DNA of 64,000 nucleotides from SHZI01 sp964371995 (GTDB lineage Bacteria > Pseudomonadota > Gammaproteobacteria > Steroidobacterales > GCA-2729495), in the NCBI GenBank assembly GCA_964371995.1, contig CAYJPG010000006.1, forward strand, positions 1 through 64,000, written 5' to 3'. Under the pieces are notes generated by a model, which had not been told where the DNA came from, made no database searches, and saw only the letters and a program-made list of their open reading frames with translations. A program made the translations under genes and the position numbers. Below, one piece after another: positions 50,645-58,517 of the stretch; positions within the stretch are counted from its first letter, which is position 1; each line of letters begins with the position of its first letter.

Positions 50645-50651
50645 AGTAGTT

Positions 50652-51314
50652 ATGTCAGCCCATATTGGAATGCATCAAATGACCGGAAAGTGGCCTGAAA
50701 CACGCCTCGGCACCGAGATCTATGGCTTTAACCGCGAATTTCTTGAGTTGCTCCGGGAGGGGGCCCGACAGCCGCTTGTATTCGGGCTCGATGCCCCGCT
50801 GCGCCAGCGCCTGGCCAGCCTGAACTCAGCCCAGCTCGACAGCATCGCCAGCACGCCCTGTCTGCTGGCCAGCTTCAGGGTTCTGCCCCCTGCACGCAGT
50901 CAGCGCGGGGTTGCTGAATCTTCTGGTGCCGGCGCAGCACACTTTCCCGCCGCGCTGGCCGAGGCCGCCCGGCTGTTTGCGGCATCGCTGCTCGCCTGGC
51001 TCTGGCATGCCGCCCGCGAGGATCGCTTGCTGGCGGTGCTCTGCATTGGCCCCGGCCTGCACGATCTCGATGGCCTGTCGGGCGCCGCCTTTGGCGAACT
51101 GCAGAGGGCGGCAGTCACGGCCACCGAATGCCTGGAGGCGCGCTTCTGCCGTCATCCCCGGCTTTGGCCGGATCTGCTTCGGGCGGCATCAAGCGGCGAT
51201 GCGCAGTTGATCGCTGCAACGCATCTGTCGGCAGTACAGCTCACGCTGATACAGCGCGTACCACTGCCCGGAGCGCGGCGCGATAACTTGCATCGGCCGC
51301 CCACAAAGCACTGA
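50652..51314 (+). CDS. FlhD-like transcriptional regulator with a C-terminal extension
   Basis: 220 residues from the ATG at 50652; ATG at 50679 has better spacing from TTGGA and gives 211 residues. Residues about 20-75 align with FlhD by pattern: 'EIYGFNREFLELLREGARQ', 'LVFGLDAPLRQRLASLNSAQLDSIASTPCLLASFRV' against FlhD 'HIYDINLSYLLLAQRL', '[35 protein letters not shown]'. FlhD is only about 116 residues; the last 110 residues here are an unrelated Ala/Leu-rich helical part. Divergent from the FlhC-like gene. Confidence 0.65.
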   Translation: MSAHIGMHQMTGKWPETRLGTEIYGFNREFLELLREGARQPLVFGLDAPLRQRLASLNSAQLDSIASTPCLLASFRVLPPARSQRGVAESSGAGAAHFPAALAEAARLFAASLLAWLWHAAREDRLLAVLCIGPGLHDLDGLSGAAFGELQRAAVTATECLEARFCRHPRLWPDLLRAASSGDAQLIAATHLSAVQLTLIQRVPLPGARRDNLHRPPTKH

Positions 51315-51336
51315 GGGACAGGCACAATGCCGCGCC

Positions 51337-52287
51337 ATGCACGCCCTGTCTGTCCGTCAGCTCGTAAAGGTCTACGCCAACGGTGTTCAGGCGCTCGCCG
51401 GCATTGATCTCGATGTTCCGCGCGGCGACTTCTGCGCGCTGCTGGGCCCCAACGGTGCCGGCAAGACCAGCCTGATCGGTATCGTCACCTCGCTGGTAAG
51501 GAAAACCAGCGGCGAGGTCAGCGTGTTTGGCCACGATCTCGATCGCGAACTGAACGCCGTGAAATCGGCCATCGGTGTGGTGCCGCAGGAGATCAACCTC
51601 AACCTCTGGGACAAGGTCAGCAACATCGTCGTCAACCAGGCGGGCTTTTACGGAGTGCCGCCAGCCCGCGCCCGCCGACGCGCCGAGATCTGTCTCCGGC
51701 AGCTGCAGCTCTGGGACAAGCGCCATGACACAGCGCGCACGCTTTCCGGCGGCATGAAGCGCCGGCTGATGATCGCGCGGGCGCTGATGCATGAACCGGA
51801 GCTGCTGATACTGGACGAGCCCACGGCTGGCGTGGACATAGAAATTCGTCGTTCGATGTGGGAGTTTTTGCGCGAAACCAATGCGGCGGGCACCACCATC
51901 ATCCTGACCACGCACTATCTTGAGGAAGCCGAGAACCTCTGCCGGCACGTGGCGATCATCGACCACGGGCGCGTGATCGTCGATGACCGCATGGCCACTG
52001 TGCTGGCCCGGCTGCAACAGCAAGACCTCCTGCTGACCCTGCGCGACGCGATCACTGTTCTGCCGGCCCTGCCGGGCTTCGATACCCGGATGGTTTCTGA
52101 TCACGAGATCGAGGTTACCGTACCCCGGTCACGGCCGCTCAACGAGCTGTTCGCCGAGCTATCGGCCGCGGGACTGGAGGTCGTGAGCCTGCGCAACAAG
52201 GGGAACCGCCTGGAAGAACTGTTCCTGAAACTCACCGAACGCAAGGACAAAGCGCCCGCGGGGCACATCGAGGAGGTGCTGCAGTGA
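51337..52287 (+). CDS. ABC transporter ATP-binding protein (YadG/ABC-2 type)
   Basis: 316 residues. Walker A 'GPNGAGKTS', signature 'LSGGMKRR', Walker B 'LLILDEPTAGVD' and switch His in 'LTTHYLEEAENL'. Residues 230-316 are the extra C-terminal domain seen in YadG-like exporter ATPases. It powers the permease that follows with an ATGA overlap. Substrate unknown; ABC-2 systems export polysaccharides, drugs or heme. It begins 22 bases after the FlhD-like gene and may be co-transcribed. Confidence 0.92.
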   Translation: MHALSVRQLVKVYANGVQALAGIDLDVPRGDFCALLGPNGAGKTSLIGIVTSLVRKTSGEVSVFGHDLDRELNAVKSAIGVVPQEINLNLWDKVSNIVVNQAGFYGVPPARARRRAEICLRQLQLWDKRHDTARTLSGGMKRRLMIARALMHEPELLILDEPTAGVDIEIRRSMWEFLRETNAAGTTIILTTHYLEEAENLCRHVAIIDHGRVIVDDRMATVLARLQQQDLLLTLRDAITVLPALPGFDTRMVSDHEIEVTVPRSRPLNELFAELSAAGLEVVSLRNKGNRLEELFLKLTERKDKAPAGHIEEVLQ

Positions 52288-53057
52288 GCCTCCGCCAGCA
52301 GGCGATCGCACTCGCGACACTGTCGCGCAAGGAATATTACCGCGTGGTACGTATCTGGCTTCAGACCGTACTGCCTCCGGCAATCAACATGGGCCTTTAC
52401 TTTCTGATCTTCGGTAACCTGATCGGCTCACGCATCGGCAAGATGGACGGCTTCGACTACCGGCAGTACATCGCTCCCGGACTGATCATGATGGCGGTCA
52501 TCACCAACTCCTACGGCAACGTCGTTTCATCTTTTTTTTCGGCAAAGATTCACCGGCACCTGGAGGAAATGCTGGTCGCACCAATGTCGCCGGCGACCAT
52601 TGTGCTCGGGCACATGGCAGGCGGTATCGTGCGCGGCATACTGGTGGGGCTGATGGTCGCTGTCGTTGCAAGGCTCTTTACGCCACTGCCGCTCGTTCAT
52701 CCGCTGACCACAGCGTCGGTATTCCTGCTCTGCGCGGCAATCTTCTCACTGGCCGGCCTGATCAACGGTATCCTCGCGCAGCACTTCGACGATATCTCGA
52801 TCATCCCGTCGTTCGTACTCCAGCCGCTGACCTACCTGGGCGGAGTGTTCTATTCGATCACGCTGCTGCCTGATCTTGCGCAGCAGCTGTCGAAGCTCAA
52901 TCCGATCCTGTACATCGTGAATGCCTTCCGTTACGGCATGCTCGGGGTTTCCGATATCGATATCGGCGTGGCACTCGCAATGATGCTGGTGAGTCTGGCG
53001 GTACTGTTCGCGGTCTGCGTCGTGCTGCTCGAGCGCGGCACGCGAATCCGCGACTAG
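52284..53057 (+). CDS. ABC-2 type permease (YadH-like)
   Basis: 257 residues with six membrane helices. The 'PALI'-type segment 'YLGGVFYSITLLPDLAQQLSKLNPILYIVNAFRYGMLG' is the conserved ABC-2 stretch. Start overlaps the ATPase stop (ATGA), so the two form one exporter. Substrate unknown. Confidence 0.92.
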   Translation: MSLRQQAIALATLSRKEYYRVVRIWLQTVLPPAINMGLYFLIFGNLIGSRIGKMDGFDYRQYIAPGLIMMAVITNSYGNVVSSFFSAKIHRHLEEMLVAPMSPATIVLGHMAGGIVRGILVGLMVAVVARLFTPLPLVHPLTTASVFLLCAAIFSLAGLINGILAQHFDDISIIPSFVLQPLTYLGGVFYSITLLPDLAQQLSKLNPILYIVNAFRYGMLGVSDIDIGVALAMMLVSLAVLFAVCVVLLERGTRIRD

Positions 53058-53080
53058 GGCGGCGGAGCGCTGCCTGCTGC

Positions 53081-53758
53081 CTACTTGCGGTTGAGCGTGA
53101 AGCGCTGTCCCCGGCTCGCAAGGATCGCACCATCGGGCGTAATGCTTTCGAGTGTCGGCCCTTCCGTCAGCGTGGCGCCTTCCCGGTATTTGCGGCCATT
53201 GATCACGACAAATCGTACGCTCGGTGTGTCGTTGTAGACCAGCAGATCCAGATTGAGCAGCGGCAGATCGAGTGTACCGGCACTGATCAGCTGCCCGACG
53301 GTCGGCAGCGCAGGATCAGAGATAATCTTTGAGGCTGGAGGCGACGGTTTCCCCGCAGCCGGCAGCGCGACTGCCGCAGTCCCTTCTGGCCTTTGCGTTG
53401 CGGACGGTTCCGCAGGCAAATCGCGTTCCACTTCCGGCGCGACCACCGGCTCCACCGGTGTCGCCTCCCGCGCCAGTGCGCGGACGGCCGGTGCAGGTGC
53501 AGATACCTCTGCCGGGATAGCGGGAGCGGCCTCCGGCACGGCAGACCTGGCCGGGTTGTCCGGCGTGGCCCCCCCGGGCCTCCCGTACCAGAGCCAGGCC
53601 ATGAAGCCGATATTTGCCACAAGTACCACCGCGAGCAGCGGGACCCAGATATTGCGCCGGGCGCGATGCGTCGCATAACGCACATCGGCCAGTCCGGGCG
53701 CGGCGCCGCGCTGCCGCTCGGCATCGCTTTTTCTCAGGGCATCAAGGATGAATGACAT
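53081..53758 (-). CDS. gspB: GspB-like type II secretion assembly protein
   Basis: 225 residues. N-terminal cytosolic 'SFILDALRKSDAERQRG' (the GspB hallmark), one membrane helix (about 37-58), a Pro/Ala/Val-rich periplasmic linker, and the C-terminal GspB domain ('LLVYNDTPSVRFVVINGRKYREG'). With GspA it inserts the secretin through the peptidoglycan. The start at 53758 removes a nonconserved extension. It follows gspA by 31 bases. Confidence 0.85.
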   Translation of the reverse strand: MSFILDALRKSDAERQRGAAPGLADVRYATHRARRNIWVPLLAVVLVANIGFMAWLWYGRPGGATPDNPARSAVPEAAPAIPAEVSAPAPAVRALAREATPVEPVVAPEVERDLPAEPSATQRPEGTAAVALPAAGKPSPPASKIISDPALPTVGQLISAGTLDLPLLNLDLLVYNDTPSVRFVVINGRKYREGATLTEGPTLESITPDGAILASRGQRFTLNRK

Positions 53759-53789
53759 TGACGGGCCGCACCATGCTGCTTGATTGAGG

Positions 53790-55457
53790 CTAGTTGGTCT
53801 GTGCCAGTCGCGGCATATCGCCGCTGCTGACTTCGGCATTGATCGCTGCCTGCGTCGCCTGTCCGGCAATACCGTCTATAGGCAACTGGCGCTCGCGCTG
53901 ATAGTCGCGGATCCGGTCAGCCAGATTCTCGTCATACAGTTCAGAATCAGCCGGCCCGACGGGACTCCCCTGGATGACGGCAAGACTGTCACGCAGCCAG
54001 CGCACCCCGGGATCGCGCATGCCGGGCAGAAGGGTATTGACCGTCCCGGTCTGTGGTCGCCATAGCAACAGATATTCACCAAACCAGAACCGCGCGAGTT
54101 CCTGGCTGTCGACACGATATTCAGCACCTGCGATATCGAGCGTCGCGGCACGATCACCGATCCCGGTGAGTACGACCTGATGCGGATTGCTGTCGGTATC
54201 GCGCAGCGTCAGGATCACGGGCTGGCCCAGTGTCCGCACCTGTTCAAGCGTACCGCGCTGATACAGGCAATGCAGGCCGCGTTCCTCGGCCTGGACACAC
54301 GGACGCCTCGAGTCGCTGTGCAGGTCGACCTTCCAGAGACGGAACAGCTCTCCGAAAGCGGTGTCGGTGCCGGTTCGGTCCGCGTTGTCATGCAGGAGCG
54401 GCCCGAGCGGCACCGGCGGCACTTCGCTGTCGTTCCCGGTCACCGGCTCACTTTGCACCGCGGCGGGTGTTGCTGCGGCGGGCGGCGGCACACCGGAAAC
54501 TGCAACCGCTTCCGGCACGCGATTTGCGCGCAACCACTGTACGCCGGCAAATCCGGAGGCGAGAACGATCAGCAGACCTGCGACTCCCGCGCCGAGCACG
54601 CCACCCGGATGCGCCCACCATGGTCGCCGCCAGCTGAAGCCTGTCATCGGCTCCTCGTAAACCTCGCGCACGGCCTCGCGCACCAGTTGCGGCGTGATCT
54701 GCTGCGTCTCCCCGGTATAGCCGCCGAGCAGCGCCCGGTCCGCAATCACATTGATCATGCGTGGCACGCCGCCCGAGTGGCGAAACAGCATGCGCTTGGC
54801 TGCCGGGGTAAATATCGGCCCGATCGCACCGGCGACTTTGAGCCGGTGATCGACGTAGACGCTGGTCTCGTCACTGCTCAAAGGCTCGAGGTGATAACGG
54901 CCGGTGATCCGCTGCGCCAGCTGTCGCATGTCGTTGCGCGCCAGCTGTTCGCGCAGCTCTGGCTGACCGATCAGGATGATCTGCAACAGTTTCTGCTTGG
55001 CGGTCTCGAGATTGGTGAGCAGACGCACCTGCTCCAGCACTTCAGGGCGGAGGTTCTGCGCTTCATCGACGATCAGGATCGTGCGGCGTCCCAGACTGTG
55101 ATTGTGCAGCAGGAAACTGTTGAGGGCGTCGGTCAGCGCCTTTACGCTGTTGCGCTGCTCGGGCAGCGCAACATGCAACTCTTCACAGATAGCGCTCAGG
55201 AATTCGATGCGCGAGAGTTGCGAGTTCAGCACGACAGCAACATCGGCAAACTCTGGCAACTGCTGCAGCAGACTGCGCACCAGGGTCGTCTTGCCGGTAC
55301 CGACTTCGCCGGTCAGCTGGATAAAACCGCCGCTTTCCCTGACGCCGTAGATGAGATGGGCAAGCGCTTCCGCATGCCGCTCGCTCATATAGAGGTAACG
55401 CGGATCAGGCGTGATCGAGAATGGCTTCTCGTTCAGTCCAAAAAAACTGGTGTACAT
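53790..55457 (-). CDS. gspA: GspA/ExeA-like AAA ATPase with peptidoglycan-binding C-terminus
   Basis: 555 residues. AAA+ part 1-270 with the start 'YTSFFGLNEKPFSITPDPRYLYMS', Walker A 'GEVGTGKTT' and Walker B 'ILIVDEAQNL'. One membrane helix (about 290-310), a Pro-rich linker, and a C-terminal domain ending in a peptidoglycan-binding motif ('IRDYQRERQLPIDGIAGQATQAAIN'). ExeA-type proteins use ATP to place the type II secretin. Coupled to gspB on the same strand. Other type II secretion genes are not in the window. Confidence 0.85.
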   Translation of the reverse strand: MYTSFFGLNEKPFSITPDPRYLYMSERHAEALAHLIYGVRESGGFIQLTGEVGTGKTTLVRSLLQQLPEFADVAVVLNSQLSRIEFLSAICEELHVALPEQRNSVKALTDALNSFLLHNHSLGRRTILIVDEAQNLRPEVLEQVRLLTNLETAKQKLLQIILIGQPELREQLARNDMRQLAQRITGRYHLEPLSSDETSVYVDHRLKVAGAIGPIFTPAAKRMLFRHSGGVPRMINVIADRALLGGYTGETQQITPQLVREAVREVYEEPMTGFSWRRPWWAHPGGVLGAGVAGLLIVLASGFAGVQWLRANRVPEAVAVSGVPPPAAATPAAVQSEPVTGNDSEVPPVPLGPLLHDNADRTGTDTAFGELFRLWKVDLHSDSRRPCVQAEERGLHCLYQRGTLEQVRTLGQPVILTLRDTDSNPHQVVLTGIGDRAATLDIAGAEYRVDSQELARFWFGEYLLLWRPQTGTVNTLLPGMRDPGVRWLRDSLAVIQGSPVGPADSELYDENLADRIRDYQRERQLPIDGIAGQATQAAINAEVSSGDMPRLAQTN

Positions 55458-55492
55458 CCCGTTCGCAAGCCTTCAGCCGGAGCCCGGCATGG

Positions 55493-56386
55493 CTAGGCGC
55501 GCTGCCGGAGAACGATAAAGCGCGCCGCCCAGCGCAGCCCATCATATGACGGTCCGGCATCTGCAATCGCATCCATCGCCTGCTTCAGCAGCTCGTCAGC
55601 CCGTTCGCGCGCTTGAACCATACCGAACAGGTGCGGGTAAGTCGCCTTGTCGCTGGCGAGGTCGGAACCGCCGGTCTTGCCAGTTTGCTCGGTACTGCCT
55701 TCGATATCCATGATGTCGTCCCGCACCTGGAAGGCGAGCCCCAGCGCATCGACAAAGCGCTCCAGCGCATGGAGCGTGGCCACGGGAACATCGGCGCAAC
55801 AACAGGCCGCAGACAGCACACTGGCACGCAGCAGATAGCCGGTCTTCAGCCGGTAGATGTGCTCGAGTTCGGCAGGATCCAGACGTTTGCCTTCCGATTC
55901 CATGTCCATCGACTGCCCGCCGGTCATGCCGCGCGAACCACAGGCCTCCGCCAGCAGGGCGACCAGCCGCACCTGGGTTGCCGGCTGATCGCGCAGCGCC
56001 GGATGTGTCGCCAGTACTTCGAAGGCGAGCGGTTGCATGGCATCGGCGGCCAGGATTGCGGTGGCCTCGTCGAAAGCGCGATGCGCAGTAGGCCGGCCCC
56101 GGCGCAGATCGTCGTTGTCCATGGCCGGCAGATCGTCATGAATCAGCGAGAAGGTATGCATCAGTTCGATGGCCACCGCCGGTGCATCGAGCACACCAGG
56201 GGACACGCCGAGCGCTTCACCCGTGGCGTACACCAGCAGCGGCCGGATCCGCTTGCCGCCACTCAGCGCGGAGTAGCGCATGGCCCGGTGCAGGATGGCC
56301 GGTGCCACGCTCTCGGCAGGCAGATAGTGATCGAGCACGCCTTCGATGCGCGCGATGTAAGCTTCAACCCGGTCGTTAAATGTCAT
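55493..56386 (-). CDS. ispA: Farnesyl diphosphate synthase (short-chain polyprenyl synthase)
   Basis: 297 residues. Both aspartate-rich motifs are present: 'HDDLPAMDNDDLRRG' (first DDxxD type) and 'QVRDDIMDIEG' (second). It joins IPP with DMAPP or geranyl-PP to make farnesyl diphosphate. It lies divergent to mvaD with a 96-base gap, which links it with the mevalonate genes. Upstream in-frame ATG at 56848 would lie in mvaD and is not used. Confidence 0.9.
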   Translation of the reverse strand: MTFNDRVEAYIARIEGVLDHYLPAESVAPAILHRAMRYSALSGGKRIRPLLVYATGEALGVSPGVLDAPAVAIELMHTFSLIHDDLPAMDNDDLRRGRPTAHRAFDEATAILAADAMQPLAFEVLATHPALRDQPATQVRLVALLAEACGSRGMTGGQSMDMESEGKRLDPAELEHIYRLKTGYLLRASVLSAACCCADVPVATLHALERFVDALGLAFQVRDDIMDIEGSTEQTGKTGGSDLASDKATYPHLFGMVQARERADELLKQAMDAIADAGPSYDGLRWAARFIVLRQRA

Positions 56387-56482
56387 GTGTTCAGCATCCT
56401 CTCCCGCGCAGGATAGTGGCTTGCGCAGAAGCCGGCTATTCCCCAAGGCTATAATCTTTCGTTTATCGGCACAGGGTCCACG

Positions 56483-57454
56483 ATGCAAGCGGTCGCGATA
56501 GCCCACCCCAACGTGGCACTCATCAAATACTGGGGGAAACGCGCCGCCGCTGGCAATCTGCCCGCCACCGGCTCCCTGTCGCTGGTACTCGGCGGACTGA
56601 CGACCGAAACCCTGGTGCGCTTCGAGGCCGGCCGGCGGGGCGACAGCGTGTTGCTGGATGGTCGCGAGGATGCGGAAACCTCGGCGCGCGTCTCTGCCTG
56701 CCTGGATCTCCTGCGCCGCGAGGCGGGGATCCAGGACGGCGCCGTGGTGGAATCCCGCAACGACTTTCCCACCGGGGCCGGTCTCGCTTCCTCGGCATCC
56801 GGATTCGCAGCGCTGGTCGTCGCTGCAGCGCGCGCACTCGACTTGCACTTGCCGGCAGCACGGCTCGCCGAGATCGCACGTACAGGTTCCGGCTCAGCGC
56901 CGCGTTCGCTGTCGGGCGGTATCGTGCTCCTGAAGAATCAGGCGACGACCACAGTCTGCACACAGGTTCTGGCACCGGCAGACTGGCCACTGGAGATCGT
57001 CGTCGCGGTCACGGCCACCGGACAGAAGGCAATCAGCTCACGGCAGGGCATGGCGCTGAGCGAACAGACTTCACCTTACTACCCTGCATGGGTAGAAACG
57101 CACGCCGGGGATCTTGAAGCCGGTATCGCGGCCGTAGCGAAGCGGGATTTCTCTGCACTGGCCGAACTGGCCGAGCACAACTGCCTGAAAATGCACGCGG
57201 TGATGCTGAGTACGCGTCCGCCACTGATCTACTGGACACCGGCCACACTGGCCTGCCTGCAGCGGGTCCGTGAATTGCGTGCGGCCGGTGTGCCCGTTTT
57301 CTTCACCATCGATGCGGGACCGCAGTTGAAGGCCGTCTGCCTGCCGGAAGCGGCCAGCGAAGTTGCTGCAGCACTGGCTGCCATCGATGGTGTACGCAAT
57401 GTGCTGCGCAGCCCGCTCGGTGCCGGAGCGCGACTGCGTGCAGTCGGTGATTGA
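56483..57454 (+). CDS. mvaD: Diphosphomevalonate decarboxylase
   Basis: 323 residues of the GHMP superfamily. Family features: 'AHPNVALIKYWGKR' at the N-terminus, the GHMP loop 'PTGAGLASSASGFAAL', 'TGSGSAPRSLSGGIVLL' holding the Arg of the active site, and 'FFTIDAGPQLKAVC' with the Asp expected to be catalytic. It decarboxylates diphosphomevalonate to isopentenyl diphosphate. Its stop overlaps the start of the next GHMP kinase. Substrate specificity against other mevalonate phosphates is inferred, not proven. Confidence 0.85.
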   Translation: MQAVAIAHPNVALIKYWGKRAAAGNLPATGSLSLVLGGLTTETLVRFEAGRRGDSVLLDGREDAETSARVSACLDLLRREAGIQDGAVVESRNDFPTGAGLASSASGFAALVVAAARALDLHLPAARLAEIARTGSGSAPRSLSGGIVLLKNQATTTVCTQVLAPADWPLEIVVAVTATGQKAISSRQGMALSEQTSPYYPAWVETHAGDLEAGIAAVAKRDFSALAELAEHNCLKMHAVMLSTRPPLIYWTPATLACLQRVRELRAAGVPVFFTIDAGPQLKAVCLPEAASEVAAALAAIDGVRNVLRSPLGAGARLRAVGD

Positions 57455-58517
57455 AGCCAGGGCGCCGGGCAAGCTCGTCATCGTCGGCGAGTACGCAGTG
57501 CTGTATGGCGCGCCCGGAATTGCAGTGGCCGTCGATGCTTGCGCGCTGGCCACGCTGGAAGCCCGGCCCGGACAGGACAGCGAGCTGCTCGTACCGGATA
57601 CCGGCGCCCGCTTCGGGTTTCATCAGGATGCGGCCGGCCGGCCGGCGTGGGAGGCTCCGTCTCCGGGCCCGCTTGCTCTGCCGCTCGAGTCCTGTATCGC
57701 AACGCTCATCGCACACGGACTGCTGCCACATAGCGGAGAACTGCCGGCTTGCCGGATCGGACTGGATACGTCGGGCTTTCAGGGCAGGGACGCTTCGGGC
57801 CAGCGCATCAAGCTGGGGCTCGGTTCGAGTGCGGCAATTACCGTCGCACTGATGGGCGCGCTCCTGCAGTTTGTACGCGCTGCGCCTCAGTCACACGAGA
57901 AACTCTGCGTACTCTGTCTTGAAGCGCATCGACGTCTGCAGGGCGGCAGCGGCAGCGGCATCGATGTGCTGACTGCGCTTGCCGGTGGCGTGATCAGCCT
58001 CGATTTCTCACCAGGCAGTGATATACCGCGCGAGACATCCTTGTCGTGGCCGAGTGAGTTGCACATGCTCGCCGTGTGGTCAGGCAGGAGCGCTTCGACA
58101 CCCGCAATGCTCAACCGACTGCACAGCTACGGTGAGCAGCAGCCGGCAGCCTGCGCCAGTCACATGGCACGTCTTCGCAAGATCGCCGGACAGACGGTTT
58201 CAGCCTGGCGCGCAAGTGAAACCGGTGCTGTGCTGGCGTCGCTGGACAGCTACGCAGCAGCTCTGCGCGATCTGGATGAGGATGCAGGCATCGGCATCTA
58301 CGGCGGCGGGCATGCGGCCATGCGAGAAATCGCGCTGGCACATGGCGCCACCTACAAACCATCCGGGGCAGGTGGTGGCGATTTCGGCATCGCCATGACT
58401 GCATCGCGCGAAGCCCTGGCAGCACTGCAGAAGGACTTTACCGCCGGCGGCTACCTGTGCCGCGAAGCCGCACCCTGCGCACCCGGCCTCCGGGTGCAGA
58501 CCAGCACTCAGGACTGA
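57438..58517 (+). CDS. mvaK2: Phosphomevalonate-kinase-like GHMP kinase
   Basis: 359 residues from a GTG start (GGAG about 9 bases upstream; GTG at 57447 is the other option). GHMP motifs: 'ARAPGKLVIVGEYAVLYG', 'LGLGSSAAITVAL', 'GSGSGIDVLTALAGG' and 'YKPSGAGGGDFGIAM'. The last is typical of bacterial phosphomevalonate kinase; mevalonate kinase is the alternative. Overlaps mvaD by 17 bases, so coupled. It converges with mvaS, the two stops overlapping by 10 bases. Confidence 0.75.
   Translation: MQSVIEARAPGKLVIVGEYAVLYGAPGIAVAVDACALATLEARPGQDSELLVPDTGARFGFHQDAAGRPAWEAPSPGPLALPLESCIATLIAHGLLPHSGELPACRIGLDTSGFQGRDASGQRIKLGLGSSAAITVALMGALLQFVRAAPQSHEKLCVLCLEAHRRLQGGSGSGIDVLTALAGGVISLDFSPGSDIPRETSLSWPSELHMLAVWSGRSASTPAMLNRLHSYGEQQPAACASHMARLRKIAGQTVSAWRASETGAVLASLDSYAAALRDLDEDAGIGIYGGGHAAMREIALAHGATYKPSGAGGGDFGIAMTASREALAALQKDFTAGGYLCREAAPCAPGLRVQTSTQD

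Noticed and set aside
52284..53057. ABC-2 pair as a NodJ-type lipo-oligosaccharide exporter
   Set aside because: The general ABC-2 signature is not specific and no glycan genes are adjacent, so the substrate is left open.
54180..55496. 438-residue plus-strand frame over gspA
   Set aside because: It is antisense to gspA, which has clear ATPase motifs.
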